From Strigamia acuminata (lineage: Eukaryota > Arthropoda > Chilopoda > Geophilomorpha > Linotaeniidae), in contig OX442314.1 of the NCBI GenBank assembly GCA_949358305.1, forward strand, positions 59,157,369 through 59,221,368: DNA of 64,000 nt, read 5' to 3'. Positions 1 to 9,100 of this stretch are shown one piece after another. The notes below the pieces were generated by a model. The model had not been told where the DNA came from. It saw only the letters and a program-made list of their open reading frames with translations, and did not search any database. Position numbers and translations under genes: made by a program. Numbering within the stretch: position 1 is the stretch's first letter; each line of letters opens with the position of its first letter.

Positions 1-629
1 CACTCTTCGGGCTCGCTTGGATAGTCCTTTTTCAAAAACTTGTTCAGGAGCGGTGCTGGTGCGTCGTCGCGTTCTGGAATTTCGGCCCTCAGTGCGTCGC
101 GCATCTTTTCTGGGAAGTAGTGTATCAGGGTCTCCTGACTCGCCCAGAATCGCGATCGGGCTCTGGATGCGGTGAGCCGAATGTGCCATGGGCCAGCGTC
201 GATGTCGTCTTCTAACGCTCTTCGATATGGAGTCGGGATCTCGCTCCTCCAGAGTGTACCCGAAGATACGTTTTGCGGATCGATGGGTCCCCACGTAAGT
301 TGGTGTTCCGGCTGAGGAATGAATAATAAAAATTAGATTTTGTCACATTCCGAATTTGGATTCAAGATGGCGCCATGGTCGACCATGTGCTTTTTACACG
401 TGTTGAATTTTTTAATAAAGGTTTTCGTAATTTTTTCGTATTGTTGAAATAAAGATGTTTTCTTTTTACGAATATTGTTTCACGTGTTTTTCGTGGTTTA
501 GCCACGAATTAAATTCTTTGTTAATTTTACCTTTTCGTTACTATCGGGCTTTTCCCGATTCTCTTCTGGTTCAACCTCGTCCCATCTTGCGGGATCGTTC
601 CATTCGTCTTCGCTCGGGTCCCGATCCAT
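1..629 (-). CDS. ORF3 of element A, two inferred exons, 3' end outside the window
   Basis: Exon 1 is 531-629 (33 codons, acidic, starts MDRDPSEDEW). It ends GAAAAG before a GT donor, exactly on a codon boundary. Exon 2 starts at 311 directly after a pyrimidine-rich tract ending CCTCAG, also in phase 0, and stays open to the window edge. Exon 2 has no ATG near its start, so it needs exon 1 for initiation. Its product shares the WGP(I/L)DP motif and the following roughly 80 residues (for example P-x-x-YRR and FPE-(K/G)-MR) with El-2 ORF3. Function is unknown; there is no signal peptide or membrane segment in the visible part. The splicing is inferred from the splice-site match and conservation in El-2. 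Confidence 0.7.
312..530 (-). other. Inferred intron of element A ORF3 (219 nt)
   Basis: Minus-strand donor AAG|GTAAAATT at 530 and acceptor ATTCATTCCTCAG at 312, with a T-rich tract just upstream. Both flanking exons are phase 0. The corresponding intron in El-2 is 845 nt, so the position is conserved while the length is not. Confidence 0.6.
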
Positions 630-921
630 TTCTTCCTCCTCGTTGTCGGGTGATTGCTTCCAGTTTCTTCGCATTTCTTGATTTAATTTGTTGGTTGCGA
701 TTTTTGTCAAACACCTGTTGTCGTCGTGACAGAACGCGGAGTGCAAAGTTGAAAGGGTAGTCGAGGTTAAGTATCTTGATTGGCTTTCGTATGTAATACG
801 TAGTTGATTGTTGGAGTCTCCTTGTGATTGTTTTTGTCCCTAGGAGGTCGGGGTAATTACGTCATATTGTTTTGTCGCTTTTGATTGGTTATGCCAACCA
901 TTTTGGATTTTTCTTGCTTTA

Positions 922-1872
922 TCATGTCCTCCCGGTGATTTTACCGTCCTTTATAAACGGGTTTGGTACCTTTTTTCTTGTACTTTGTCGTGTTATAGGT
1001 TTCGGTATTTTACTTCTCGATCGTGTGGATCTTTTAGTAATCTCTATTTCTTTTTCAGGAGTTTTAGGAGTTTCTTCGTTAACTGCTGCTTCCTCCCCTC
1101 CTAAATTTCCATCTGGGGCGCTAGTTAGTTCGGCGCTGTCTGGAGTTACGTGAATCGTATTTTCGTTCAAGTCTGAAACGGTGGCAACGTCGTCGAACAT
1201 ATCTCGTATTGTGGGCGATGGAGATGGCTGCGTTTGGTCCTCGGCCCATTCTTCTTGTGGAAATTCCGGCAAGTAAGGCGTCAGTTCTCGAGCGTGGATT
1301 GATCGAAAATTTACATTATCGGCCAAACGTTGCAGCGAAAATGCGTTCCCGCCGTGGGCTTTGGTAATTACGTATGGGCCGTCTCGTTTGTCGGCTAAGC
1401 CGGCATGAATCCCTTTATCTGCACTGGATAAAATGTGAGTGTCTTTCCATACGAGATCATTGATTTTGAAATTACAAAATTGTGTGTTCTTTTCAGACTT
1501 TTTCACTCGTTCGCGCATGTCAAACACATGTGACATCATATGTTTGTAGGTTGCCGAAATTGCTTGTTCTAGTTGATATACGTAGATGTGAGGATTTTTT
1601 GGATCGACTTTTCGAATTCCTTCTGGGATGCGTGGATCCCAGGGCACTCGTAGCTCTCGAGCGAAGTTGAGATAAGCCGGGGAAAAGCCGCGGTTTCTCG
1701 AAATGGTCGTTCGGATGCTAAATGCTATTTCTTTAAGGAACTCGTCCCATTTGGAATGTACGTCTGTGAAAATAGCAAGCGCATATTTTATGTCGCGGTT
1801 GAGACGCTCCACGGGATTAGCCCGTGGGTTATACGTTGACGTAAATGATGGTTGAATGTCGAATTGATTGCA
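922..1872 (-). pseudogene. Integrase C-terminal part of element A Pol
   Basis: The frame runs from just before the TSTYNPRANPVERL motif, which carries the catalytic Glu of the retroviral-type integrase core, through the GPY/F-type module (KRDGPYVI) to the Pol stop at 922. It matches El-2 Pol from about residue 1040 to the end, including the terminal NPFIKDGK motif. The H2C2 finger and first two catalytic Asp residues are missing here because the element is broken near 1870. The stretch 630-921 between Pol and ORF3 exon 1 holds no recognised gene. Confidence 0.85.
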
Positions 1873-2672
1873 GATTGCAGATTGGGGGCTGCGTTAATGC
1901 AGATGCACGAAATCGACGGTACCCAACAAGAAGTACCCACAATCTTCATCAGCCGGAAGATTCAAGCCGCCGAGAAAAATTACTCAGCAACCGAGCTCGA
2001 ATGCTTGGCAATCGTATGGGCAGTCCGTAAATTCAGGCCTTACCTCGAATTCACAAAATTTACCGTCCAGACTGACCATCAAGCACTGAGGTGGTTCATG
2101 GGCCTTAAAGAACCGTCGGGTCGGATGGCTCGATGGCAATTAGAGCTCATGGCTTACGACTTACAAATCGAGTATAAACCAGGGAAGTACAACACAGTCG
2201 CCGACGCGCTCTCAAGAGCTCCTGCCTCAGAACCCGACGAGCCAGACGACGACGGCGACGACGATTCTCGAATAGCTTACTGTCCCACCCCGATCAGGAA
2301 ATGGGAGTTCAGAAAACAGAACGAACTACCAAAAGAAAAGTTGGAATCTTCCGACGAAAAATACGTCGGGTATTGGATGAGAGCGTATCAGTCAGCAAAA
2401 GACGCCAGACCAAATTACGACTTATCCATCGAACCCAGAATCTCAGATAAATTTGTGCGAGCTTTCGTTGCACACGTGAGTAAAGGCACGAACTGTGTCC
2501 CACCTACTCGCGAAGAGCTCATTGAAGCTCAGAAGAACGACACCGCCTTCTGTAAAAGATTCTACGACTACTTGACCAACGAAACTTTCCCTAGCGACGT
2601 CTACAGCGAAGAACACAGAGAAGAATTCAAAATTAAGGCATCCGCTTATCTAATAGACGATGTGTTCGTCAA
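1873..2672 (+). pseudogene. Inverted RNase H to pre-integrase segment of element A Pol
   Basis: This stretch is coding on the plus strand, opposite to the rest of the element. It begins inside RNase H (GAALMQM, then FISRK, ATELECLAIVWA and TDHQALRWF) and passes the tether (YKPGKYNTVADALSRAP) into the spacer before the integrase zinc finger, ending near YLIDDVFVK. It aligns without frameshifts to El-1/El-2 Pol from about residue 597 to 860. Both edges abut minus-strand Pol sequence, so it is an in-place inversion with loss of flanking Pol sequence on both sides. Confidence 0.85.
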
Positions 2673-4107
2673 AAGTCTGGGAAACAATAATAATATCGTC
2701 CAGGTAAGCCCAGGCGTATTTATGTAGCGCGGCGCCCAAAACCTTCTCGATTAATCGTTGAAATGTTGCCGGGGCATTTACTAGGCCAAATGGCATGACA
2801 TTAAACATTAATCGGCCCATCGGGGACCAAAAAGCGGTTTTTTCTTTGTCTTCGTCACGGAGTTCGACCTGCCAATATCCTTTCGACAGATCCATCGTTG
2901 TTACCCATTTAAATGGGGCTAATTCTCGAAGAATAGCTTCGATTGATGGCATCTGGACGGGGTCGATAACGGTAATGGCGTTTAGAGGCCGATAATCGAT
3001 ACACAGTCTGGGTTCCGATCCTGCACGCATGACGAGCACGATTCTCATCGCATATTCTCCTAATGCCTCGGACACTATCCCCTTGTCCAGCAAGTCTTGA
3101 CAGATCGTCTTGACGATTTCGCGTTTTTGGGGGTTCATGCCCTTGAATGGAACTTGTACTGGCTTATCCGTACTTAATTCTATTTCGTGTTTTACGTAAT
3201 TTGTCTTTCCCGGTTCTTTAGTCAGGATTTTTCGATGTTTTTGTAGCATTTCTTCAAGTAATTTAGTCTGGGTTTCTCCTAGGTTCGCGTCCATGGCCAG
3301 ATCGTGAGCCAAATTGTCTTCTTGGAGTCGGGCGTTAAAAGATTTGAAATCGTAATCTTGCACGAATTGCTTCAAATTTCCGCCTTTCCATTCGTCCTCT
3401 TCGTCGTTTGAATCCAGGAGTTCGGTAGGTACGGTCATCAGTCGGGGGTCCTCGCGTTTATCGATATAGTTCCAGGACCTCGTTATGGGGTTTGGCTGGA
3501 TCTCCATTATGGCCATGATGTCCATACCCAAGAGTAGGACCGTGTCGTAGGTTGGTAAAACGATGAAAGGATGGGTTATTACGCCGCCCTCCCATATGAC
3601 TTTTGTTGTTAGTACCCCTACTGGACGTACTTCTCCAGCAGCGGTTTTTACGGCCACATTTTCGCTTATTCCCCGTAGTTTGTCGCGTTGCTTTTTGTCC
3701 AAAGACTCGTATAGATCCGAAGAGATGAAGGACCGGTCGGCTCCCGAATCCAATAAACCGATGAATTTTTTGTCATTGAACTTGATTGTTAACATCGCGA
3801 GTGAATCCTTCCTCTCTTTAGCTAAATTACAATGTAAAATGCGTTTCTTTCGAGGTGGGGCCTCCTCGTAGGCGTGAGGTAATTCTTGGAATATTTCGGC
3901 TATTTTTTCGCCGTCTGCCGTATTAGTGGTTGGGCCACTATATTCGCGTTTTTCTGTGGTGAAGTAAGCCGTAGTAAAATAAACGACCTTTTTCTGTAAT
4001 TCTTTAATTTGTTTTTCTAACCAATTGGTGTTTATCCATTTGGCTTTTAATTCGTCTTCCGAACTTGAGTCGCTAATCTCTTTATTATTTGTTTCAATTT
4101 CTTTCAA
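2650..4107 (-). CDS. pol: Element A Pol: aspartic protease and N-terminal two-thirds of reverse transcriptase
   Basis: Protease motif LLDSGADRSF is near residues 117-126. RT motifs follow in order: LCIDYRPLNA, TTMDLSKGYWQV, MPFGLVNAP and the catalytic YLDDIII box. The frame then runs into the inversion breakpoint and stops after TFDEHIVY, so thumb, RNase H and integrase are lost from this frame. The Pol frame is open upstream of 4107 as far as the frameshift heptamer at 4263-4269, so the natural product is a Gag-Pol fusion and the 4107 Met is probably not the true start. Confidence 0.88.
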   Translation of the reverse strand: MKEIETNNKEISDSSSEDELKAKWINTNWLEKQIKELQKKVVYFTTAYFTTEKREYSGPTTNTADGEKIAEIFQELPHAYEEAPPRKKRILHCNLAKERKDSLAMLTIKFNDKKFIGLLDSGADRSFISSDLYESLDKKQRDKLRGISENVAVKTAAGEVRPVGVLTTKVIWEGGVITHPFIVLPTYDTVLLLGMDIMAIMEIQPNPITRSWNYIDKREDPRLMTVPTELLDSNDEEDEWKGGNLKQFVQDYDFKSFNARLQEDNLAHDLAMDANLGETQTKLLEEMLQKHRKILTKEPGKTNYVKHEIELSTDKPVQVPFKGMNPQKREIVKTICQDLLDKGIVSEALGEYAMRIVLVMRAGSEPRLCIDYRPLNAITVIDPVQMPSIEAILRELAPFKWVTTMDLSKGYWQVELRDEDKEKTAFWSPMGRLMFNVMPFGLVNAPATFQRLIEKVLGAALHKYAWAYLDDIIIVSQTFDEHIVY

Positions 4108-4222
4108 TTTTTTATTTTTTAATTCGAGTTTTAATTTGACTACTTCTTCCGTAATTACTTCGTTAATTGCCTGGTTAATTGTCGTATTTGTGGTAAAGTT
4201 TGGGGTTTGGTCTTCCGGGCGT

Positions 4223-4269
4223 GCAGACAGATTTATTATTTTTTCTCTGTCTGCTTTAACCAGTTTTTT
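4223..4269 (-). promoter_or_regulatory. -1 ribosomal frameshift signal, element A gag-pol
   Basis: On the minus strand the heptamer A AAA AAC (4263-4269) lies in the gag frame, followed by an 8-nt spacer and a perfect 9-bp stem GCAGACAGA/TCTGTCTGC (arms 4246-4254 and 4223-4231). The gag stop codon (4236-4238) lies in the loop. After a -1 slip the frame runs without a stop into Pol. A AAA AAC is the canonical heptamer known from retroviral gag-pro junctions. Confidence 0.85.
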
Positions 4270-6776
4270 GTCAGTTCCTCGAATTTAGCTGTTAGCTTTT
4301 CTAACAATGCGTCGTTTTTGGCGGCTTCCTTCTCTTCTTTCCTCTTCTTTCGTTTTGGACAATCTCTTCTCCAGTGTCCCACCTCGTTACAGTAATTACA
4401 AGGTTTTGTGGTGGAGTTATCTGTTTTCGGGTATGGTCGTCTCACGAACTCTTTTTTCTCGTAGGGTTTGTCGCTTTTTGGATTGTGGTGCTCCGTTTTA
4501 TTCGCGGTCTTCATTCGGGGTCGGTAGCTTGGGGCGATTTCTTTCCCCATGTTAGCGTGGAGAATCTCTTCTTCTTGTTGGCTATCGCTGGTATCCCCTC
4601 CTGAGTTCTGCTCGGAGTTATTGTCTTCACTTTCCCTCCCTTCTTCGAGATTAGTTGCGTCGGAGTTCGTACTGGCTCTGTAAGCTTTTGGAGCCGGTAT
4701 CGGGTTCGAGGTGGCTTTATCGTTCGCCTTTTTCGGAGGTGCGGCCTCGATTTCCCCGTTCAGGAAGCTACGCGACTGGATCAGTCTCCCTGCGTCATGA
4801 TTTTTAGCATGGATACGCTGTATGCGGAGTTGCGTTTGTGTCCTCTGTTCGGGCGTCAGGGCTTCCGTATAACGATCGTCTACTTCTTCGTGATAGTCAT
4901 TTACAAATTTTAGCAGCTGTTCGAAACTATCTGCTGTGGGAGCGTTCATATCTCTCAGTACTTTCTTCGAGGTGTCGTTTAACCCCTTTTCGAAAATCAC
5001 GTTTTGCGCATATTCGTCGAGTGGCGTATCCAACTCGTTGAACAAACTTTTCGCTCGTCGGAAATAGGCTCGTAATTCTTCTCCTGCGGCTTGTAGCATG
5101 AGACTGACTCTCTGCCTAATTTCTTTTTGTGTCTCGCCGTACTGACTGTTGAAAGCGACGACAAACTGTTCCCAAGTTTTTAATTTTGCTTCCACATACC
5201 AGGCTCTGGCTTCCCCTACTAACATTTCGGGTAGCCCTTTTGCTACCATCTCGTCGGGTTCGGCTCCGAGTCGTGAAATGGTGAGTGCCACTTCGTCTAA
5301 GAATTTATTGCCGGCCCTCCAGGTTCCGTCGAATCTCATCAGTCGCAACTGTGACCATTTTATGTTTCGGTCCTTTTGTTCTAAGGCCCATTGATCGGCG
5401 GAATATTTTCGAAGAAGGCTCTCGTTTTGTCTTGGGCGATTTCTCAGATTTCGATTTTGGTTGACCTGGGAGTTGGCGCGTGCTCGTTCCTCGAGTGCTC
5501 TTAATCTAGCTTCCATTATGGGATCGGCTTGGTATTGATTCCCACAGTTCGGGGACGTAGCTCCATTTTGTGGCGCAAATCGTTGGAAATTATCGTTGGT
5601 CGAGTTCGGGTCAGTCAAGGTCGGTGTTGTCGAGTTTAGCTGCGACTCGGTCAGTTGTGTTCCGGGGGGAAAAATTCCGTTTATGGCTGTTCCATTTAGG
5701 ACCCCGTTCTTCTGTCCGATCAAAATGGTCGACTTTCTCCCGCTGTAAAGTTGTGCTTTTTGTCTCGCGGCTTCTCGGTCGGCTTCGTTGGCGGCTTGTA
5801 TTTTCATTCTCTCCGCCTCATTCGCGGCGTCGACATTGGCTTGTACCGTCTGGATATCCTCGAGGCTTGGCATTGCCAACCTGTTCCGTCCTTGCTGGTT
5901 TCTGAGGTGGTTTCGCTGATTTATCAGTCTAATCATCTCTGCGTTAGGATCCTTTGGTGTTTGACTGGTGTGGCCAGCCTTCGTAGCGAAGGATTGGGCG
6001 ATTGCCCACGACTGTTGACCCTTATTTCGACGGTCCTGTTGGAAGGCTTCCAGAAATTCGTTCTGGATTTCGACTGGCTCGTCCACTATACTATCACATC
6101 CTTGAACGTTGATTCCTTTCGAGCTGAGGGAATCGGCCTCGCTTTCGTCGTCGGCGTCGGATGTTCGGGTGGAATCGTAGGAGTCCGTCGTTTGGTTATT
6201 CGTTTTTTGACGTTTTACGCTTTTTCGACCCCTTCTAAGGGCTCGTTTTTCCGCTCGCTCTTTGGCAAGACGAATGATCATGTTCATCTGTGCTAGCGGG
6301 TCCCCTTCTTCATCGTAAGGAATTCCCTCCAGTCGAGCGAGTTCGTACGCTTCTTTACAGCTATCGATCTGGGATTTCTTCGAATTATAACCGTGTGTGA
6401 TCGTGACACGATTACTCTGGCGATTATCCTGATTGTCGAATAGGTTATACCCGTTCTGACTTTGTTCGGATTCTTCTTCTTCCTCTTCTTCGACTTCTTC
6501 TTCGATTCGCTGGTTTATTGGCGTTTTATTCGTTGGGGTTTTGCTAGCGGGTACTTTACTAGCCGGCGTTTTATCGGTCGGTACTTTCTCGGGTGGTTTT
6601 TCCGCGTGGTTTTCGTTGACTGGTGTCTTTCCAGTCGTCTTTTCCCTCGTCGGCTCCGGTGGCTGCTTTTCTAACGCTGGACTAGCTAATGCTTCGGCCC
6701 TTGCCTTGGCGGATTCCATGGCTTTTCTTCGGGCGCTTGCGGTTGAAGGGTTTCGATTTTTTCCGCTTTTCGTCAT
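4236..6776 (-). CDS. gag: Element A Gag
   Basis: 846 codons from the ATG at 6774-6776. The N-terminal 200 residues are low complexity, with Thr/Pro/Lys repeats and an acidic EEVEEEEEEE tract. A helical Glu/Arg/Ala-rich stretch follows, then a retrotransposon Gag capsid-like region (RFDGTWRAGNKFLDEVAL, AWYVEAKLKTWEQF, QYGETQKEIRQR). One CCHC zinc knuckle, CNYCNEVGHWRRDC, sits near the C-terminus before a Lys-rich tail. Role: particle assembly and RNA packaging by family analogy. The ORF ends inside the frameshift hairpin. Confidence 0.92.
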   Translation of the reverse strand: MTKSGKNRNPSTASARRKAMESAKARAEALASPALEKQPPEPTREKTTGKTPVNENHAEKPPEKVPTDKTPASKVPASKTPTNKTPINQRIEEEVEEEEEEESEQSQNGYNLFDNQDNRQSNRVTITHGYNSKKSQIDSCKEAYELARLEGIPYDEEGDPLAQMNMIIRLAKERAEKRALRRGRKSVKRQKTNNQTTDSYDSTRTSDADDESEADSLSSKGINVQGCDSIVDEPVEIQNEFLEAFQQDRRNKGQQSWAIAQSFATKAGHTSQTPKDPNAEMIRLINQRNHLRNQQGRNRLAMPSLEDIQTVQANVDAANEAERMKIQAANEADREAARQKAQLYSGRKSTILIGQKNGVLNGTAINGIFPPGTQLTESQLNSTTPTLTDPNSTNDNFQRFAPQNGATSPNCGNQYQADPIMEARLRALEERARANSQVNQNRNLRNRPRQNESLLRKYSADQWALEQKDRNIKWSQLRLMRFDGTWRAGNKFLDEVALTISRLGAEPDEMVAKGLPEMLVGEARAWYVEAKLKTWEQFVVAFNSQYGETQKEIRQRVSLMLQAAGEELRAYFRRAKSLFNELDTPLDEYAQNVIFEKGLNDTSKKVLRDMNAPTADSFEQLLKFVNDYHEEVDDRYTEALTPEQRTQTQLRIQRIHAKNHDAGRLIQSRSFLNGEIEAAPPKKANDKATSNPIPAPKAYRASTNSDATNLEEGRESEDNNSEQNSGGDTSDSQQEEEILHANMGKEIAPSYRPRMKTANKTEHHNPKSDKPYEKKEFVRRPYPKTDNSTTKPCNYCNEVGHWRRDCPKRKKRKEEKEAAKNDALLEKLTAKFEELTKNWLKQTEKK

Positions 6777-6841
6777 TTCGATAGTTTGCAAATGTCAAAC
6801 CGTAAGATACGTTTATTTAAAATAGTCTGATTAGTCAAACT

Positions 6842-6859
6842 ATCCCGGACAGACCCCCA
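6842..6859 (-). promoter_or_regulatory. Primer binding site, element A
   Basis: Minus-strand TGGGGGTCTGTCCGGGAT begins 2 nt inside the 5' LTR end. It resembles the tRNA-Pro-type PBS of murine leukaemia virus and differs at one position from the El-2 PBS. The primer tRNA assignment is inference. Confidence 0.75.
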
Positions 6860-6861
6860 CG

Positions 6862-7470
6862 TGTCGTAACCTTGGTTCCGGTAAATAAACTTAACGCAAT
6901 ATCTTACAAATAACACTCTTTATTTGACACTTTAAATACAATAGTAATAATACTTAAGGTTGGTCTCGGATCCTTGTTGGTCGGATACGATTGTTGCTGC
7001 ACGGCAGTCTTACACGTGGCTTCTACTGTTGTCTAGGGTAATGGCGTCTGGCGAAACACGTGTTCGCAAACGCTTCGCTTCGGGAGATATTACAATCGTA
7101 GTATTGCTACGATAATATCTGTGACTTCTGATTTATAGATGTAATTGGCAACGGGCATCGATCCTCTATCAATCCGGTAAAACGGCCTGATGGTGAGGTG
7201 GTGATGCTAATGTTGCTCTGGTATCTATGAAGTGGCGGTTTCCGGTCAGACACGGGTTTAAATACTGGCTGGACCGGAAATGACGTATTCGCATAAATTC
7301 GGAGAATTATGCAAATTCATGACGTTGTCACGTCAGTCCCGCAGAAACGGTAAAACTAGTATAGCTAGTTTTCCCGCAATAATCTGACAATCATTTATTA
7401 TAAATACTAAAATCACTATTTATTAAGTCCTAACTAATTAAAACACTTTTGTGACCTCGTGGTCACCACA
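6862..7470 (-). repeat. 5' LTR of element A (609 bp)
   Basis: On the minus strand it starts TGTGGTGACCACG and ends ...CGACA, fitting TG...CA. Its start resembles the El-1/El-2 LTR start (TGTTGTGACCCG). It directly abuts the PBS. The flanking bases on the plus strand are AGTA; the matching target duplication would be outside the window. Confidence 0.82.
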
Positions 7471-7679
7471 AGTATACAAAGGCAGTCCTTAACTGGCCCA
7501 GTATTATACCGAATGGCCCACATAAAAGCGGCCCGACAATGCGAGGACGGTTACCACCAGAGTCTAACAAAAATGTATGTATTGTTCAATTAAATATATA
7601 TTAATCATTAGTGGCGGGTAGTATTGTTTCATTAATGTTTCTGGTGCAGTTTTTTCCGCTCTTTCGTTTGGTGTTTAGT
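7471..7679. other. Spacer with part of a dispersed repeat
   Basis: No gene seen. The phrase ACTGGCCCAGTATTATA near 7491 recurs almost unchanged near 21157 and 35548, so this is part of a repeat into which element A probably inserted. Confidence 0.5.
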
Positions 7680-7835
7680 TTTTCTATTTTCTAATTTCTT
7701 CTTTTTCTAATTTCTAATTTCTTCTTTTTCTATTTTCTAATTTCTTCTCTTTCTATTTTCTAATTTCTTCTTTTTCTATTTTCTAATTTCTTCTTTTTCT
7801 ATTTTCTAATTTCTTTTTTTTCTATTTTCTATTTT
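7680..7835. repeat. Pyrimidine-rich tandem repeat, about 23-bp period
   Basis: Roughly six to seven imperfect units of the form TCTATTTTCTAATTTCTTCT. It immediately precedes the R1 open frame. Confidence 0.85.
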
Positions 7836-9100
7836 CAATTGGTTCGATCAAAATGTGAACCAGCTAGTAGCCGCGATGGAGGTATTGGAGCAACAATATC
7901 AAGCGCAGCAGCAACTCCAACACGGGCAGGACCAAGCGCTTTGTTCACCACCACCGCCTTCACCATCGTTGCCACCACTACCCCCATGTTGGCCGCAGCT
8001 TTCACAGGCGGAATGCCCCGACTGGGACATCGAGTTTACGGCGCAGGCCGTGGAGGGAGCAGAGGCGACGGAGATCAGAGAAAATGAGTTGCGCCAGGAA
8101 ATGGCCGCACGGGCCAAGTCAGTCTCCATGTCGCCCGATTTGTTTGATTAATTTTTTATTTCTTTTATTATTTGATTTATTTTTTGTGTATATTTTATAC
8201 AATTACGCCAAAGTTTAGTGCGTTGTGAACAAGATTGTGAGAGACCTTTTTAGTTTTTTTATTTGCCATTTTCCAGGGAAAAGGCAAAATTTTTTTGTCC
8301 ACGACAGTACAATTGCACCAAAGACTGGTAAAATTTGTTTAGTTTTTTTTTTGTTTTGTTTTTAATTTCTATATTATTTCAGCATTTGGTTTATTATTAA
8401 TGAATCGTTTGATTCATAAAGTTTTAATTGATTGTATAGTTTATTGCTTGTGTTAACCAAGAATTTAGTAAGAAATGTATAATGTCTAATACTTGCATTA
8501 TGTCAAGAGTTGTTTTGTTGTTTATGCCTAATACACACAGTATTGTAATTGTGTAGGCATTTGATCAAATTAGTGCATTCTTTCATTCCAGTTAGAACAG
8601 TATTTGTTCTATTTGTTGTTGTGTACTAGCGTAAAGTATTGAACTTCACTGCAAGCAGGCTTATTCTATTAATTGATTAGCCATTCAGGAAGTGACACAG
8701 ACTGTGTGGGCAGCTGGTCACAATTGCGCCAAGGATTGGTGCGCCTATCGCAAAGTTGTGGGAGTTGTTTAGTTTTTTGGGCCACGGCATGAAATGATCA
8801 GTTTAGCGACTGTTGGTATAGCAATTTTTGGTGAAAATGATATGTTTTAGCGATGTACACGTAAACTGTTTGTTGCCTAAATTTAGTGAGCCTAGACCTG
8901 CAAGAAATATGCCTATAAGCGACCCGAACAACTTTGTAAATGCTAACATGGCGGCCGAAAATGAGAAACAAGAAGTTAACAGATTTGACATACGACATAC
9001 TTCGGAAGAAAAACAGCAGCAAACTCCAGATCGTGTTCCACTAGTGCCGGGGACAAGCTCAGATAAATAATTGTAATAATAATAATAATTATTCTTCAGT
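7836..9100 (+). repeat. R1 dispersed repeat, copy i
   Basis: It shares blocks with copies near 22164 and 35406: a coding-like end, a T-rich tail, the block AATTGCGCCAAGGATTGGTG (8729) with a following GTTGTGGGAGTTG, and, with copy iii, the block from AGCGACTGTTGGTATAGC to CAGATAAATAATTG. Between 8152 and 8700 it is AT-rich without a gene. Confidence 0.65.
7876..8151 (+). CDS. Small unrecognised ORF in R1 (SPDLFD C-terminus)
   Basis: 91 codons from MEVLEQQYQAQQQ. It has a Gln-rich start, a proline-rich middle (PPPPSPSLPPLPP), a helical Glu/Ala-rich end and the C-terminus SMSPDLFD. The frame is open upstream of the ATG but has no earlier ATG. The last residues (S-S/M-SPDLFD then stop) recur in R1 copy ii at about 22565-22584, suggesting a real coding end. 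The family is not recognised; it may be an exon of an R1-encoded protein. Confidence 0.3.
   Translation: MEVLEQQYQAQQQLQHGQDQALCSPPPPSPSLPPLPPCWPQLSQAECPDWDIEFTAQAVEGAEATEIRENELRQEMAARAKSVSMSPDLFD

Larger units (their letters stand above)
1..7470 (-). mobile_element. Ty3/gypsy LTR retrotransposon 'A', partial and rearranged
   Basis: Read on the minus strand the order is 5' LTR, PBS, gag, frameshift signal, protease-RT, an inverted RNase H to H2C2 segment, integrase C-terminal part, then ORF3 exons. The 3' part of ORF3 and the 3' LTR lie beyond the left window edge. Proteins are clearly related to, but diverged from, those of El-1 and El-2, so A is a second family of the same lineage. An internal inversion with flanking deletions removes the RT C-terminus and the integrase catalytic start, so A cannot be autonomous as it stands. 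Confidence 0.92.
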
